The notes under the pieces are model-generated. The model was not told where the DNA came from and did not search any database. It saw only the letters and a program-made list of their open reading frames with translations. Both the position numbers and the translations under genes were made by a program. Positions 18,708 to 27,218 of a stretch of DNA of 64,000 nt are shown here, piece after piece. The stretch spans positions 18,918 through 82,917 of the forward strand of contig CAIMEY010000053.1 of the NCBI GenBank assembly GCA_903840165.1. The letters run 5' to 3'. How positions within the stretch are numbered: the stretch's first letter is position 1; each line of letters starts with the position of its first letter. The stretch comes from an uncultured Myxococcales bacterium. Lineage in GTDB: Bacteria > Myxococcota_A > UBA9042.

Positions 18708-21700
18708 TCAGTGCTTCTCTTCGGCAACGGCCTCCGTAGCGTTGCGCAGGCGCTGGGTCAGAACGCGGATCACGCCACGCGCCATCACGGGGTGTAAGTC
18801 AAGGAGATCTTGGAAATCATCGCGGGCAATGGCCAAGAGTTCGACGTTGACCATGGCGCGAATCGAGGCAGAGCGCTTCTGCGAGTCGAGCAAGGCCATC
18901 TCGCCAAAGCACTCGTTTTGACCCAGCTTTGCCACGCGTTCACCGGCGTGCAGAACTTCGACTTCGCCATCGAGGATGACGTACAGGTGGTCGCCCGGCT
19001 CGCCCTCGGCAAAGACCAGGTCCCCCGCGTCAACATGGACGTTTTGCGCGATGTCGGTCAAAGGCAAGAGCTGTTCGCCGGACAAATCGCGAAACAGCGA
19101 TACGCCCTTGAGCAGAAAGACCAAATCCATCGGATCGCGCGCCACGCCCTGCCCCGCCTTGCCCGCCCAACCCTGGGCCGGTGCTTGCTGAATCGTCCAG
19201 CCCCACACGCGCGCCAGCCACGGCTCGACCCGCTCGAGTTCCCGTTGCAACTGCGCACCATCGGCGGTGTACCCGCCTGGCACTTGGCTGTCAAAGGTCC
19301 GGTTGGTCGTGGCATTGCCGAGGTCCGACGCCCTTTCGATAATCGCCACAAAAGGCTTTAATTCCGGGTCGATCAAGTGCTGGTCGAGCAATTCAATCGC
19401 GGTCGACCGGGTACGCTGGGCCGGACTGCGGTAATACAGATACGCCTTATGCATGGCGGCGCGGGCGGTCAACAGCCCGAGGAGGCGGAAACAGCGGGCC
19501 TCGCTCTGCTCACGTAAGGCCTGAAGTTCACCCAGGAAAAAGACGTGGCGCGACGAATCCCCCAAGGCCCGCTGTTCAATAAACTGGTAGCGCAGCAGCA
19601 GGTCAATTTCGCGTTTGACGTGGTCATGTACCCAAACTCGCGGCGGTTTTGGCCGATCGGCCTCGCGGGCCAGCCGCCACAGCGAGACGATCGCATTGCT
19701 GCGCAGCACGCCTTTGGAGCGATCCACAACATCCATCAGTAGTTGCACAGCATCGGCACTGGCCACCTTCTCGGCAATCCGCAGCAGGCGCAGCAGGACC
19801 GCGGTGCCGACCAGACCTTCCTCAAATCGCTGGCGAATCGGCGTCAAAACCTTGGTGCCGTAGCGCTGCAGGGCCGCCGTGGCCGACTGCACCAGGTCGG
19901 GACGGGAAAGGGCCTGAATCAGCACCGGCAAATACTCCGGCGATCCGATTTGCCCCATGGATTCAACGGCATTCTGCCGCACCTGCAGGGACGGGTCATC
20001 GAGCATACGCGCCAGATCCATCGATTCTGCCGCGGCGTAACCAGACGAAATGTAGGCCGCCCGCGCCCGGCGCTCAGGCAAGGTCGAGGTGAGGTCCTCG
20101 CGCAATTGTCGTTCAATCACCTGATGTTGCATGTGGCCGCCGACTTGGTGCAGCCACACCACAGCCATGCGCGCCACGCCAGGATCGTCGTGCGTGACGT
20201 AGGTAGAAATCAGGGGCACCAAGTCGGGATTGGGAAAATGCGCTAGCATTCTCAAGCCTTCCCGCAGCACACCTGGAGCACGGTCCCGCTGCAATAGACT
20301 GAGCAGCAACCCGGCATCAGGCCTTAGGCCCAAATCATTCATTAATTCAAGAGCTCGCCGCGCAAGTTCGGGTTCTTGACTGCGCGCTACGGGCAGCAAA
20401 TCCTCGATCTGGACCGGAAGCTGCATATCGCGAATCATGTCAAGGGCTTGAACGACCTCTTTGACTTCGGTTTTGGCGAGGCGCTGGCGAACTTCCCCCA
20501 GGGCCGATTTCATCATCAAAGCGCGGGTTTGTGGGTCAGAATCGGCGTCCATCCGCCGGGCGCGCAGGCCCTCAAACAGCGCACGCCGATAGTGCGGGCC
20601 CATGGACAGTCCGATGCCAACCGCGCCAATACAGGCAAAAATCGCAGGAATTGCATAGAGATAGGGCGGATAATGCCGGCTCGCTAAGATCAGCAGCACC
20701 ACCGAGACCAGCGCGGTGGCGACACGGTAAATCACGCCATCAATCAGGGTCTTAGCCCGCTCGCCCTTGCGCGACTCCAGGGGCATCACGAGCATTTGCA
20801 TGGCGTTGCGAGACAAGGCGAACTGGCCGATGCGCTCAAAGAACGACGCCGCGACGACGGCCCAAAATGCCCAATCATACCCAGCTGATCCAGCCATCCA
20901 GTAGATGGCCATGCCGCCGGCGATGAGGACCGCGGAGGCCGATATCGACATGCCGATGCCGACGATGCGGACTATGCGGCTGGTGGCCATCAGGGCGACA
21001 AAGAAGGCGACGGTGTTGGCGATGCCATAGTAAGTACCTAGGAATCCTGCGATTTCTTCGCGCCGGTAGCGGATCTTTAGCTCGGAACTGAATTGAAAAT
21101 CGAGGATGAGCGACGCCACCTGCAGCAAGAAGACCAAGCCGGCCAAGCGAAGCAGCAGGGGCGTGTTGAAGATGCTCTTGAAACCACGGGCAATTTCACT
21201 GTCTCCGCCCACTTTGACTACGGCGGCACTGCGACGGGCTACGGGCGAAGGACCGCTTAGATCCTCTGCGGAGCTGTCCATACTCTCCAACTCATGGATG
21301 ATCGGAGAGATTCGCGCCGCCAGCCAGGCCATCAGTAGCAGGACCAGCCACATGAGTTGCCGGGCTTCCGCCACCTTCATGGCGAGCGACACCGACACGC
21401 CACCGAGCGCCGCGCCCAGCGTGGAAACCGCCGCCAACACAGGGAAAAGCCGCTTGCCCTGCCGCGCTGGCAGTAGGGCCGAGATCGCGTTCCACGTCTG
21501 CACCAGCACCAAGTTGCAAATGGCGGTACACCAAACCAATTGCACCAGGGCCACGCCCTTGGGTGCCAGAGGATAGGCAAACTGCAGGCCGGTAAAGGTC
21601 AAAAGGCCAATGCCGAGCAGGCCAAGAAAGCGCTTGATCAGGGGAATATTTTCAATAACCGAGACGTAGCCAATGGACGCAATCGCAGTAAATAGCGAGG

Positions 21701-21938
21701 AGGACAGGAACATCCAGGGCAGGTTCTTGGCCTCCTGAACGTCAAGGTAGACAGCTTTGGTGAAGGTGGCGCTGACGACGGAAATAGCTGTAACAACTGC
21801 GAAAACCGGAGCCACCCTGAGCAGAATCGGCAGGTCCGCGGCCTTGAGAGCAAACAGGTCCTGCAAAAACGTCACCAGCCGCGCCGGCCGATGCAGCGAA
21901 GATGAACGGGCGTGCGAGGCGGCGTCAACGACGGGCAT
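18708..21938 (-). CDS. Nucleotide-transporter-like membrane protein fused to HEAT repeats and a cyclic-nucleotide-binding domain
   Basis: 1076 residues from the ATG at 21938. Residues of about 30-450 form some 10-12 membrane segments resembling the Npt/NTT ATP-ADP translocase family and MFS carriers. About 470-930 consists of helical HEAT-like repeats (for example DPSLQVRQNAVESMGQIG). About 945-1065 is a cyclic-nucleotide-binding domain with GDHLYVILDGEVEV and a phosphate cassette GEMALLDSQKRSASI that keeps the Glu and Arg contacting cNMP. It is likely an inner-membrane transporter or signal protein gated from the cytoplasm by cAMP or cGMP. It appears monocistronic. Whether it carries nucleotides cannot be told from the sequence. 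Confidence 0.85.
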   Translation of the reverse strand: MPVVDAASHARSSSLHRPARLVTFLQDLFALKAADLPILLRVAPVFAVVTAISVVSATFTKAVYLDVQEAKNLPWMFLSSSLFTAIASIGYVSVIENIPLIKRFLGLLGIGLLTFTGLQFAYPLAPKGVALVQLVWCTAICNLVLVQTWNAISALLPARQGKRLFPVLAAVSTLGAALGGVSVSLAMKVAEARQLMWLVLLLMAWLAARISPIIHELESMDSSAEDLSGPSPVARRSAAVVKVGGDSEIARGFKSIFNTPLLLRLAGLVFLLQVASLILDFQFSSELKIRYRREEIAGFLGTYYGIANTVAFFVALMATSRIVRIVGIGMSISASAVLIAGGMAIYWMAGSAGYDWAFWAVVAASFFERIGQFALSRNAMQMLVMPLESRKGERAKTLIDGVIYRVATALVSVVLLILASRHYPPYLYAIPAIFACIGAVGIGLSMGPHYRRALFEGLRARRMDADSDPQTRALMMKSALGEVRQRLAKTEVKEVVQALDMIRDMQLPVQIEDLLPVARSQEPELARRALELMNDLGLRPDAGLLLSLLQRDRAPGVLREGLRMLAHFPNPDLVPLISTYVTHDDPGVARMAVVWLHQVGGHMQHQVIERQLREDLTSTLPERRARAAYISSGYAAAESMDLARMLDDPSLQVRQNAVESMGQIGSPEYLPVLIQALSRPDLVQSATAALQRYGTKVLTPIRQRFEEGLVGTAVLLRLLRIAEKVASADAVQLLMDVVDRSKGVLRSNAIVSLWRLAREADRPKPPRVWVHDHVKREIDLLLRYQFIEQRALGDSSRHVFFLGELQALREQSEARCFRLLGLLTARAAMHKAYLYYRSPAQRTRSTAIELLDQHLIDPELKPFVAIIERASDLGNATTNRTFDSQVPGGYTADGAQLQRELERVEPWLARVWGWTIQQAPAQGWAGKAGQGVARDPMDLVFLLKGVSLFRDLSGEQLLPLTDIAQNVHVDAGDLVFAEGEPGDHLYVILDGEVEVLHAGERVAKLGQNECFGEMALLDSQKRSASIRAMVNVELLAIARDDFQDLLDLHPVMARGVIRVLTQRLRNATEAVAEEKH

Positions 21939-22237
21939 GGACGGCGGAATTCCCAATCAGCGAAGCGACATACAGCAGGGAGATAGGCCCCCGACTCGGG
22001 CAACCAAATCCGGGCCCGGGCCTGCGGTACTTCAGCACAATTGCGTGCAACTGACTAGTACGCCCAGGCCAACTTGGGTTTGCTTTTGCTGGCGGACGAG
22101 AGCTCCGGGCCTTGGGGGGCTGCGCCAACGCCAAGAAGGCGGACCCGTCCCGGCCGACGGTCTGGCCCGGGCGCGTCATCGACCAAATGCGCCATCAACT
22201 GGGCGCAATGATTCGCAAGCTGGTGCTGCGCTGGCCT
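21939..22237. other. 299-bp gap, no confident feature
   Basis: It lies between the 3' end of the cytochrome lipoprotein gene side and the transporter start. Short frames are open on both strands (for example minus-strand 21925-22179), but they overlap the transporter start and have no ribosome binding site. Confidence 0.5.
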
Positions 22238-22915
22238 CTACTTGAGCGCGCCCGCCGCAATCCAGTCGTGAATCGTCGCGAGGTCCGCGGCCTCTAGCGG
22301 CACGGCCGGCATCATCTCAAATTTGGCCGGCATGGGGTTGCCCTGACACGGCGTGGGCGAATGGAGCTTCTGCCACAGGTAGCTTTGGTCGGGCTGCCCC
22401 GCCACAACCAGGATGCCGCCACAGGGTTCGGTCGCCGCCTTGCCCACCAGCGTTTGGTAGGAAATGTCTGACGTCAGCGGCAGTTGGGCGTAGCCTGGCA
22501 GTCCCAGGGCGGTGGCACTATGGCAGTTGATGCAGCGGGCGTCGAAGACGGCCTGAACCTGGGCATAAGAGGTTGATTTTACATCAGTTGCTGGAACATC
22601 GGCTGGGACGTCGGCGGCAACGTCCGCCGCTACGTCGGCTGCAACGTCGGCGGTCACGTCAGGGGCGGCAATGTCGCTGGCCGAGCTGTCCGTGGCCGAG
22701 CTGTCCGTGGCGGAAGTGTCGTTGGCGACGCTGGTGACGTCGTTGGCCGGAAGATCGCTAGACGAAACATCGGCTTGGACACTGTCGGTGGCAGTGGTGT
22801 CAGCAGGGACCGAGGCCGCTGTGCTGGAACAGCCGGCTAGCCCTGCGACGGCTCCGATGGCGGCAAGCGCTAGGCATACGGATTTGTTATGAAAAGTGAG
22901 TGGCGCTGCGTGCAT
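22238..22915 (-). CDS. Lipoprotein with c-type cytochrome heme motif
   Basis: 225 residues from the ATG at 22915. The signal ends in GAVAGLAGC with the lipidated Cys near residue 29. A low-complexity linker of Ala/Asp/Val and Ser repeats (ATDSSATDSS, ADVAADVAADV) spans about residues 35-112. The C-terminal 110 residues form a single-heme domain with CINCH as the CxxCH attachment site and a Met (NPMPAKFEMM) that could be the distal ligand. It would be translocated by Sec and matured by the cytochrome c system. It may carry electrons, or bind heme for a surface role. It lies 79 nt downstream of a 50-codon lipoprotein gene on the same strand. Confidence 0.8.
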   Translation of the reverse strand: MHAAPLTFHNKSVCLALAAIGAVAGLAGCSSTAASVPADTTATDSVQADVSSSDLPANDVTSVANDTSATDSSATDSSASDIAAPDVTADVAADVAADVAADVPADVPATDVKSTSYAQVQAVFDARCINCHSATALGLPGYAQLPLTSDISYQTLVGKAATEPCGGILVVAGQPDQSYLWQKLHSPTPCQGNPMPAKFEMMPAVPLEAADLATIHDWIAAGALK

Positions 22916-22994
22916 GTCTGTTGCCTTTGAGGAGGTGGCTCCCCGCCGTTGTGACCGGCCGCCAAGATAGCAAAGCTCGGGCGACCGTGGAAGG

Positions 22995-23147
22995 TCAGAA
23001 GCGGGGCGGGAGGGGCGGGAGGTCGCTCCCAGCATCAACGCTGGCGACTGGCGTCGTTGTCACCAGGGTCGCGGCCGGGCTGGTGCAGGCGGCAAGAAAG
23101 GGCAGGAGGCCTAGAAAGAGTTTGCATGGAAAGCTATTTTTGCACAT
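22995..23147 (-). CDS. 50-residue lipoprotein, LptM-like in size
   Basis: A small reading frame from the ATG at 23147 to a TGA at 22995. It encodes a lipoprotein signal (basic start, then LFLGLLPFLAAC, lipidated Cys at residue 21) and only 29 further residues, ending DLPPLPPRF. Such short lipoproteins with a Pro-rich tail resemble the LptM (YifL) group, which assists LPS transporter assembly in enterobacteria, but the diagnostic GQKGPL segment is absent. A TAGGAT -10-like sequence lies upstream. It may be co-transcribed with the cytochrome lipoprotein downstream. Confidence 0.6.
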   Translation of the reverse strand: MCKNSFPCKLFLGLLPFLAACTSPAATLVTTTPVASVDAGSDLPPLPPRF

Positions 23148-23424
23148 GCCTAGCCCCGGTTGGCGAAGCATCCTACGCTTGAGCCGGCAGTGGATGTCGA
23201 AGCCTCGCGACGCACGGTAGCGCCAGGGTGGGCAACGTGCAAGGGGCTGGATTTATTGGCGTGACTTAGTGCGGTTATGGTGCGGCAACCGGGCGACCGT
23301 GAAAGGTTGCTCCTACTCCGGCTATTCATTACCAAATAATTTCAAACGAATAAGCGTGGGCTTGCACCCCCGCGCGGTTGCCCCTGGTCACGACCACACC
23401 CAACGTCCGCCGCCCCAACCTAAC

Positions 23425-24741
23425 CTACCGCGGCCGCGAGCGCCGGCTGAGCCCTTGCTCGTCCTTGTCGCGCAGCAGACTGCTCCCCATCATGTGGTGC
23501 TCCTTTCGCGACCGCTCGGTGGTCTGCTGACTCAGTTCCTCCCGCAATTGCACGATCTTCTGTCGCACCGCCTCCACCGCCGAACTGCCCGGGGCGAGGT
23601 GGCCCAGCGTCACCAGCAGTTCGTCCAGCGTAGCGCGGGCATGAAGGAAATCGCCCTCGCGGTTAGCTCGCACCGCCGCCAGGGTTGCTGCACCCGCCAG
23701 CGCCACGGCCACGGGCTCGAGCACGTGCAGGTCTCGCGGCTGCGTGTCGTTGCTCGCCGAATCTGTCAGGCGCCAGTGCGCTGTAAAGACAGGTAATTCC
23801 AGTGGTCCTTCGCGGTCAGACACCGTAACTTCCACCGAAGGCGTCTCACCGTGCTGCCCCGCCGGCAGTAACGCCGCGATCAGCAAGTCTAATTCCTGGT
23901 CGCTGACCAAATCGCCGACCTCCAAGTGCAGCTGCGTGCCAGTCCACTGCGCCGGGTAGTTGCTGAGCACCTCGAGGCGCACGCCGGGAGAGGGGCACAG
24001 GTCAACGGCGATTCCGCGCGCGACCACGCTGAGTGCCTCACCCAGTTCCGCCAACAGGATCCTAGGCAACAGGCTAGGATCAGAGACGAAATAGAACTGA
24101 CCGCCTCCCGCTACGGCCATGGCAGCGAGCAGTTCTTCGTTGAAATCGTCGCCGATGCCCAGGCAGCTGGTACTGATGCTTTGCCCGCGGGCCGGACCGA
24201 CGATGGCTGACAGCTCGGCAGGCGAACGCGGCCCGATATTGGCTTGACCGTCGGTGACCAGTACCACGCGGCGCAGGGCGTCATCCCCAAGATCTGCCGC
24301 TCGCAAAAGCTGTTGAACACCCGATAGATAGCCATCGGCAATGGCCGTGCTACCCCGCGCGTCGATGGCCTGAACCGCCTGACACGCCGCTCTGACGTTG
24401 GGACCGGTGGCGGGGCTCAGAGCGGTCACGACCTCGATGCGATCGTCAAACGCAATAACTGCAAAATAATCAGTTGATTGCAGGTTCGCCAGCACGGCAT
24501 TGACCGCTTGTTGGGCCAGGGCCATCTTGGGACCGCCCATCGAGCCCGAACGGTCGATGACCAGGGCAATATGCAATGGTGGCCGCTGCTTGCGCTCTTC
24601 GGCAACCACGGCCTGCAGGCTGACCTTGAGGTAACGTCGGCTGCGGTTGCCGGCCCGTCCCAAGGCGCGGTCGGTGTCGACGGTTACGGCAGCGACCGGG
24701 CAAATATCTGATTTAATTATCTTTTCCTTGCTCTTTGCCAT
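23425..24741 (-). CDS. VWA-domain protein with intact MIDAS
   Basis: 438 residues, no signal peptide, so cytoplasmic. A von Willebrand factor A domain spans about residues 53-230 with the metal-ion adhesion motif as VIDRSGSM, the downstream Thr in RGSTAIADG and the Asp in LVTDGQANIG. The rest (about 235-438) is a beta-rich region followed by a helical, charged C terminus (REELSQQTTERSRKE). The ATG has GGGAGG 6 nt upstream, which lies inside the last codons of the MerR gene; only 2 nt separate the two genes, so they form a tightly coupled pair. The partner bound by the MIDAS is unknown; the MerR-type protein is an obvious candidate. Confidence 0.9.
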   Translation of the reverse strand: MAKSKEKIIKSDICPVAAVTVDTDRALGRAGNRSRRYLKVSLQAVVAEERKQRPPLHIALVIDRSGSMGGPKMALAQQAVNAVLANLQSTDYFAVIAFDDRIEVVTALSPATGPNVRAACQAVQAIDARGSTAIADGYLSGVQQLLRAADLGDDALRRVVLVTDGQANIGPRSPAELSAIVGPARGQSISTSCLGIGDDFNEELLAAMAVAGGGQFYFVSDPSLLPRILLAELGEALSVVARGIAVDLCPSPGVRLEVLSNYPAQWTGTQLHLEVGDLVSDQELDLLIAALLPAGQHGETPSVEVTVSDREGPLELPVFTAHWRLTDSASNDTQPRDLHVLEPVAVALAGAATLAAVRANREGDFLHARATLDELLVTLGHLAPGSSAVEAVRQKIVQLREELSQQTTERSRKEHHMMGSSLLRDKDEQGLSRRSRPR

Positions 24742-24743
24742 GA

Positions 24744-25307
24744 CTAGCCTCCCTTACCCGTTTTTTGGGCGAATTCTAACAGTCGTTGCAGCCTGCGATT
24801 GGCAGAAACATCCAGGGGTCTGCGCACATGCAGCTCAATGCCTGGCTCAAGGACAATGTGTTCCCATTGCGACCGATACAGACCGCTTGAACTGATGAGG
24901 TCGAGATGCCCCGAAACCTCGTTTTCTCGCGGCCTTGGCGTGGTTGTGTGGACCGCGCCGGCAAACATTGGCGTCCCCAGAGGCCTCTGCGCGTGGGGCG
25001 CGGGGACTTGGGAAAGCTCCTGTAACAACAAGGCAAGTGCATCGTCTGGCGTCAGGACCAGGCGCTCGCGGATTCGAGCCAGCTGCACGCCTTGGGCCTG
25101 CATGGCGCGAATCACCCGCAGGCGCAGGCCATGAGCAGCCGGATAGCGCGCGGCAGACCCGGCACCTGTTGGCGCGCTCAGCAGGCCATTAAGCATGTAA
25201 AAACGTATGGTTCTGCGACTTTCACCAGTCCGTTCGCACAAATCGTCCAGACTGCACCAATCGTCGGGCGGGTCGCTACCACCGTGCGGCGTCTCGGGTT
25301 TCTGCAT
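24744..25307 (-). CDS. MerR-family regulator with a C-terminal extension
   Basis: 187 residues. The N-terminal winged helix-turn-helix reads LCERTGESRRTIRFYMLNGLL, continuing RVIRAMQAQGVQLARIRERL, typical of MerR. No Cys cluster for metal binding is present. The C-terminal 80 residues (from about 107) do not look like a dimerisation coil or effector pocket and end in an amphipathic ANRRLQRLLEFAQKTGKGG. The leader has GGAGG before the ATG. Its promoter at 25358-25386 has a perfect dyad in the spacer, which suggests autoregulation in the MerR manner. It is followed at 2 nt by the VWA gene. Confidence 0.88.
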   Translation of the reverse strand: MQKPETPHGGSDPPDDWCSLDDLCERTGESRRTIRFYMLNGLLSAPTGAGSAARYPAAHGLRLRVIRAMQAQGVQLARIRERLVLTPDDALALLLQELSQVPAPHAQRPLGTPMFAGAVHTTTPRPRENEVSGHLDLISSSGLYRSQWEHIVLEPGIELHVRRPLDVSANRRLQRLLEFAQKTGKGG

Positions 25308-25357
25308 GGTCCTTGCCTCCTGCCGTCCATCCGCGTCTTGTTTGCGCTGACAACGTC

Positions 25358-25386
25358 ATCTTAGCAGGTAACAGTTACCATGTCAA
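25358..25386 (-). promoter_or_regulatory. Promoter with palindromic operator upstream of the merR-VWA pair
   Basis: On the minus strand TTGACA (plus 25381-25386) and TAAGAT (plus 25358-25363) are separated by exactly 17 bp. The spacer contains the 13-bp perfect palindrome GGTAACAGTTACC (25367-25379). MerR proteins bind dyads between -35 and -10; the usual spacer is 19-20 bp, so this site is short for the family. The predicted start of transcription is near 25350, giving a leader of about 43 nt. Confidence 0.75.
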
Positions 25387-25486
25387 GTGTCTTGTGTGAA
25401 CAGTCCTCGGCCTTCGCGCAAATTCGCCTAAGCCCGTCCGCCCCTTCGCTAAAGCCAATCGCACTTTCTTCTTACCGCACAAGGCT

Positions 25487-26227
25487 TTAACGCCAGCGCT
25501 TGCCAGCTGCAGCGGGGACCTCGACGCCAGATGCGCGCAACTGGGCGCGGCACGCCGGGCACAAATCGACCTCGGCATCGATGGATTTGACGCGGTGTTG
25601 GGCCGAGGACATCAGGCACGTGCGCGTCTGTTCGCAGTGGTCGAGTCCGAAGTTGTGCCCCACCTCGTGCACGGCCACTTTGGCTATGCGCACAAGTAGT
25701 TGCGCGACGTCGACTCCCCTCTTGGCGCGAAACGTCGAGATGACGTTGCTCTTGCCGTCCATGGTACCCAAGCCCAGCACACCCCAAAGGCCGAGTTTGG
25801 CATCGTGTGTAAAGATATCGTCTTGGGTCAGTCCAAGGATCTTCGCGCCATCGGCCGGCAACCGCTGCACCAGCCAGGGAAGCAGGACGTCCGCGTCCCA
25901 GCGCGCCCGCGGGGCATGCCAGGCGCTTTGCGGCATGGGAATCGCTGGCAGTTGGCGGACTTGCACGGGGTAGAACGCCAGCAGCCCGTCGCGTACGGCC
26001 TCGATGACGTCCGGCGATGGAGCTGGCAAAAGTGGTTGAATATAGATGATTTTAGGCGGCTGGGCCACAGCCAGCGTCGGCAGACTAAGCGGCACGAGCA
26101 AGGCCAGGACGAGACAAAGCCAGGAGAGACATGTAGCGGCCAAGGTAGGCCAGAAAAGTCTTGGCTCATCGGTGGATTGCACCGGGAGGATTGGCAGTGC
26201 CGGCTGCCGGATACTTTTGAAATTCAT
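25487..26227 (-). CDS. Archaemetzincin-type zinc protease with N-terminal signal or anchor
   Basis: 246 residues. The catalytic block HEVGHNFGLDHC continues with a spaced Cys, the Met-turn-like CLM, and further on CPAC; this His/Cys pattern defines archaemetzincins, where the HExxH and third His bind catalytic zinc and the four Cys bind a structural zinc. Unlike most archaemetzincins it has a hydrophobic segment at about residues 28-55 ending LPTLAVA, which should export it or anchor it in the membrane. GGAG lies 8 nt upstream of the ATG. It stands alone next to the MerR-VWA pair, with which it shares the strand across about 120 bp. Confidence 0.85.
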   Translation of the reverse strand: MNFKSIRQPALPILPVQSTDEPRLFWPTLAATCLSWLCLVLALLVPLSLPTLAVAQPPKIIYIQPLLPAPSPDVIEAVRDGLLAFYPVQVRQLPAIPMPQSAWHAPRARWDADVLLPWLVQRLPADGAKILGLTQDDIFTHDAKLGLWGVLGLGTMDGKSNVISTFRAKRGVDVAQLLVRIAKVAVHEVGHNFGLDHCEQTRTCLMSSAQHRVKSIDAEVDLCPACRAQLRASGVEVPAAAGKRWR

Positions 26228-26537
26228 AGTATTTTCTCCAAAGCGCGCTTAAGATGCAGCACGACATCTGTCGTCTGCTTCAACACCAACGTGGGCGGCC
26301 TGCTGATACTATGCGCTCTGGTTCGCTACGTCGCAAGTACCTTTGATATTGAGGTCTTGACAGCAGATGCAAGGCCATCAGACCGGCTCTCGCATTAGGC
26401 ATCGCTGGCGTAGTGGGTAGGCGCGCGGGGAAGGCGAGAACCGCGCGGGCCTGAAGTTCACCAACACGTTCAGTATTGGTGCTAACCTGTGGCCAGCGCG
26501 AGGGATGTGGACTGCGGAGCAGCGGCGTACGACGCCG

Positions 26538-26560
26538 TTTTCCGCCGCCGAGGCGGAAAA
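26538..26560. terminator. Possible bidirectional terminator hairpin
   Basis: TTTTCCGCC (26538-26546) and GGCGGAAAA (26552-26560) form a perfect 9-bp stem with a 5-nt loop. The A/T ends of the stem could provide short U-tracts in both directions, but no gene clearly ends here. Confidence 0.35.
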
Positions 26561-26862
26561 TCCCAGCCCGGTCGCCGCTTCGGCGACGCGCCCGAAGCCA
26601 TGGCACTGCCACGGGTGATCCGAGTGATCATGGTGCGAGTACCAGGCGAGCCGGGCCGGGCGGGCCGAACTCGGCGGGCAACAAGTTCAATATACTGTAT
26701 CCACATAGATTTTTTCGCAACGGCTTGGAACGGGCGTGGTCCCGATGGAGGCGCCGTGCCCGAAGACGCTAGCCAAACCCTAGCCAGATGAGCATTTTTG
26801 TGGCGTGTCGTGTCACCAATTTTGCATTGATTTCAGGGTCTAATGCTGGTGCTAAAGCTTGG

Positions 26863-26875
26863 CTGACCTGGTCAG
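26863..26875. promoter_or_regulatory. 13-bp palindrome CTGACCTGGTCAG
   Basis: A perfect dyad about a central T in the gap downstream of tRNA-Val. It could be a protein-binding site. No flanking gene start supports this. Confidence 0.2.
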
Positions 26876-26896
26876 AATTTCGCCAGCGGTCAAAAC

Positions 26897-26925
26897 CGAA
26901 AAAGCCCCGGTTTCCCGAGGCTTTT
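26897..26925 (-). terminator. Intrinsic terminator of tRNA-Val
   Basis: AAAGCC/GGCTTT and CGG/CCG form a stem (26901-26924) with a TTTC loop and one mismatch. On the minus strand it ends in a run of U, 28 nt past the tRNA 3' end. Confidence 0.8.
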
Positions 26926-26952
26926 ACGCAATTTCAGCGAGGCTGCTCTGCT

Positions 26953-27027
26953 TGGTGCGCACTGTAGGATTTGAACCTACGACTCCCACCGTGTGAAGGT
27001 GATACTCTACCGCTGAGTTAAGCGCGC
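26953..27027 (-). tRNA. tRNA-Val(CAC)
   Basis: A complete cloverleaf on the minus strand. The acceptor GCGCGCT pairs with AGTGCGC (one G-U), the D arm has CTC/GAG, the anticodon stem TCACC pairs with GGTGG around the loop TTCACAC, giving anticodon CAC for valine codon GUG. The T arm is GTAGG, loop TTCAAAT, CCTAC. The 3' CCA is encoded. It is a single gene, not part of a tRNA cluster, with its own terminator. Confidence 0.95.
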
Positions 27028-27218
27028 ATATTTGTTCCAATCTTCGAACTTCCACCCCCGCAGATTGGGCGCACCAACCGTTGCGAAGCGGGCGTCATGA
27101 TGAACGGTGGCCCGGACCTTGTCAACGGCAGCACCGCCGCCCGCGCAAAAAGTCGCCAAATCCGCGGCGCCCCCTACACTGCTGACAGCGCCGCCGGCTG
27201 GCGAAAAGGCGACAAGGC

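Larger units (their letters stand above)
26228..26952. other. 725-bp gap with hairpins, no confident gene
   Basis: It runs from the protease start to tRNA-Val. Frames open on both strands are short or lack ribosome binding sites. It holds a 9-bp hairpin at 26538-26560, a 7-bp hairpin GTCGCCG/CGGCGAC at 26571-26587, a 13-bp palindrome at 26863-26875 and the tRNA terminator at 26897. Confidence 0.5.

Noticed and set aside
24744..26227. A defence system made of MerR, VWA and archaemetzincin genes.
   Set aside because: No effector such as a nuclease, NTPase or toxin is present, and the protease is probably exported; the grouping on one strand may be chance.
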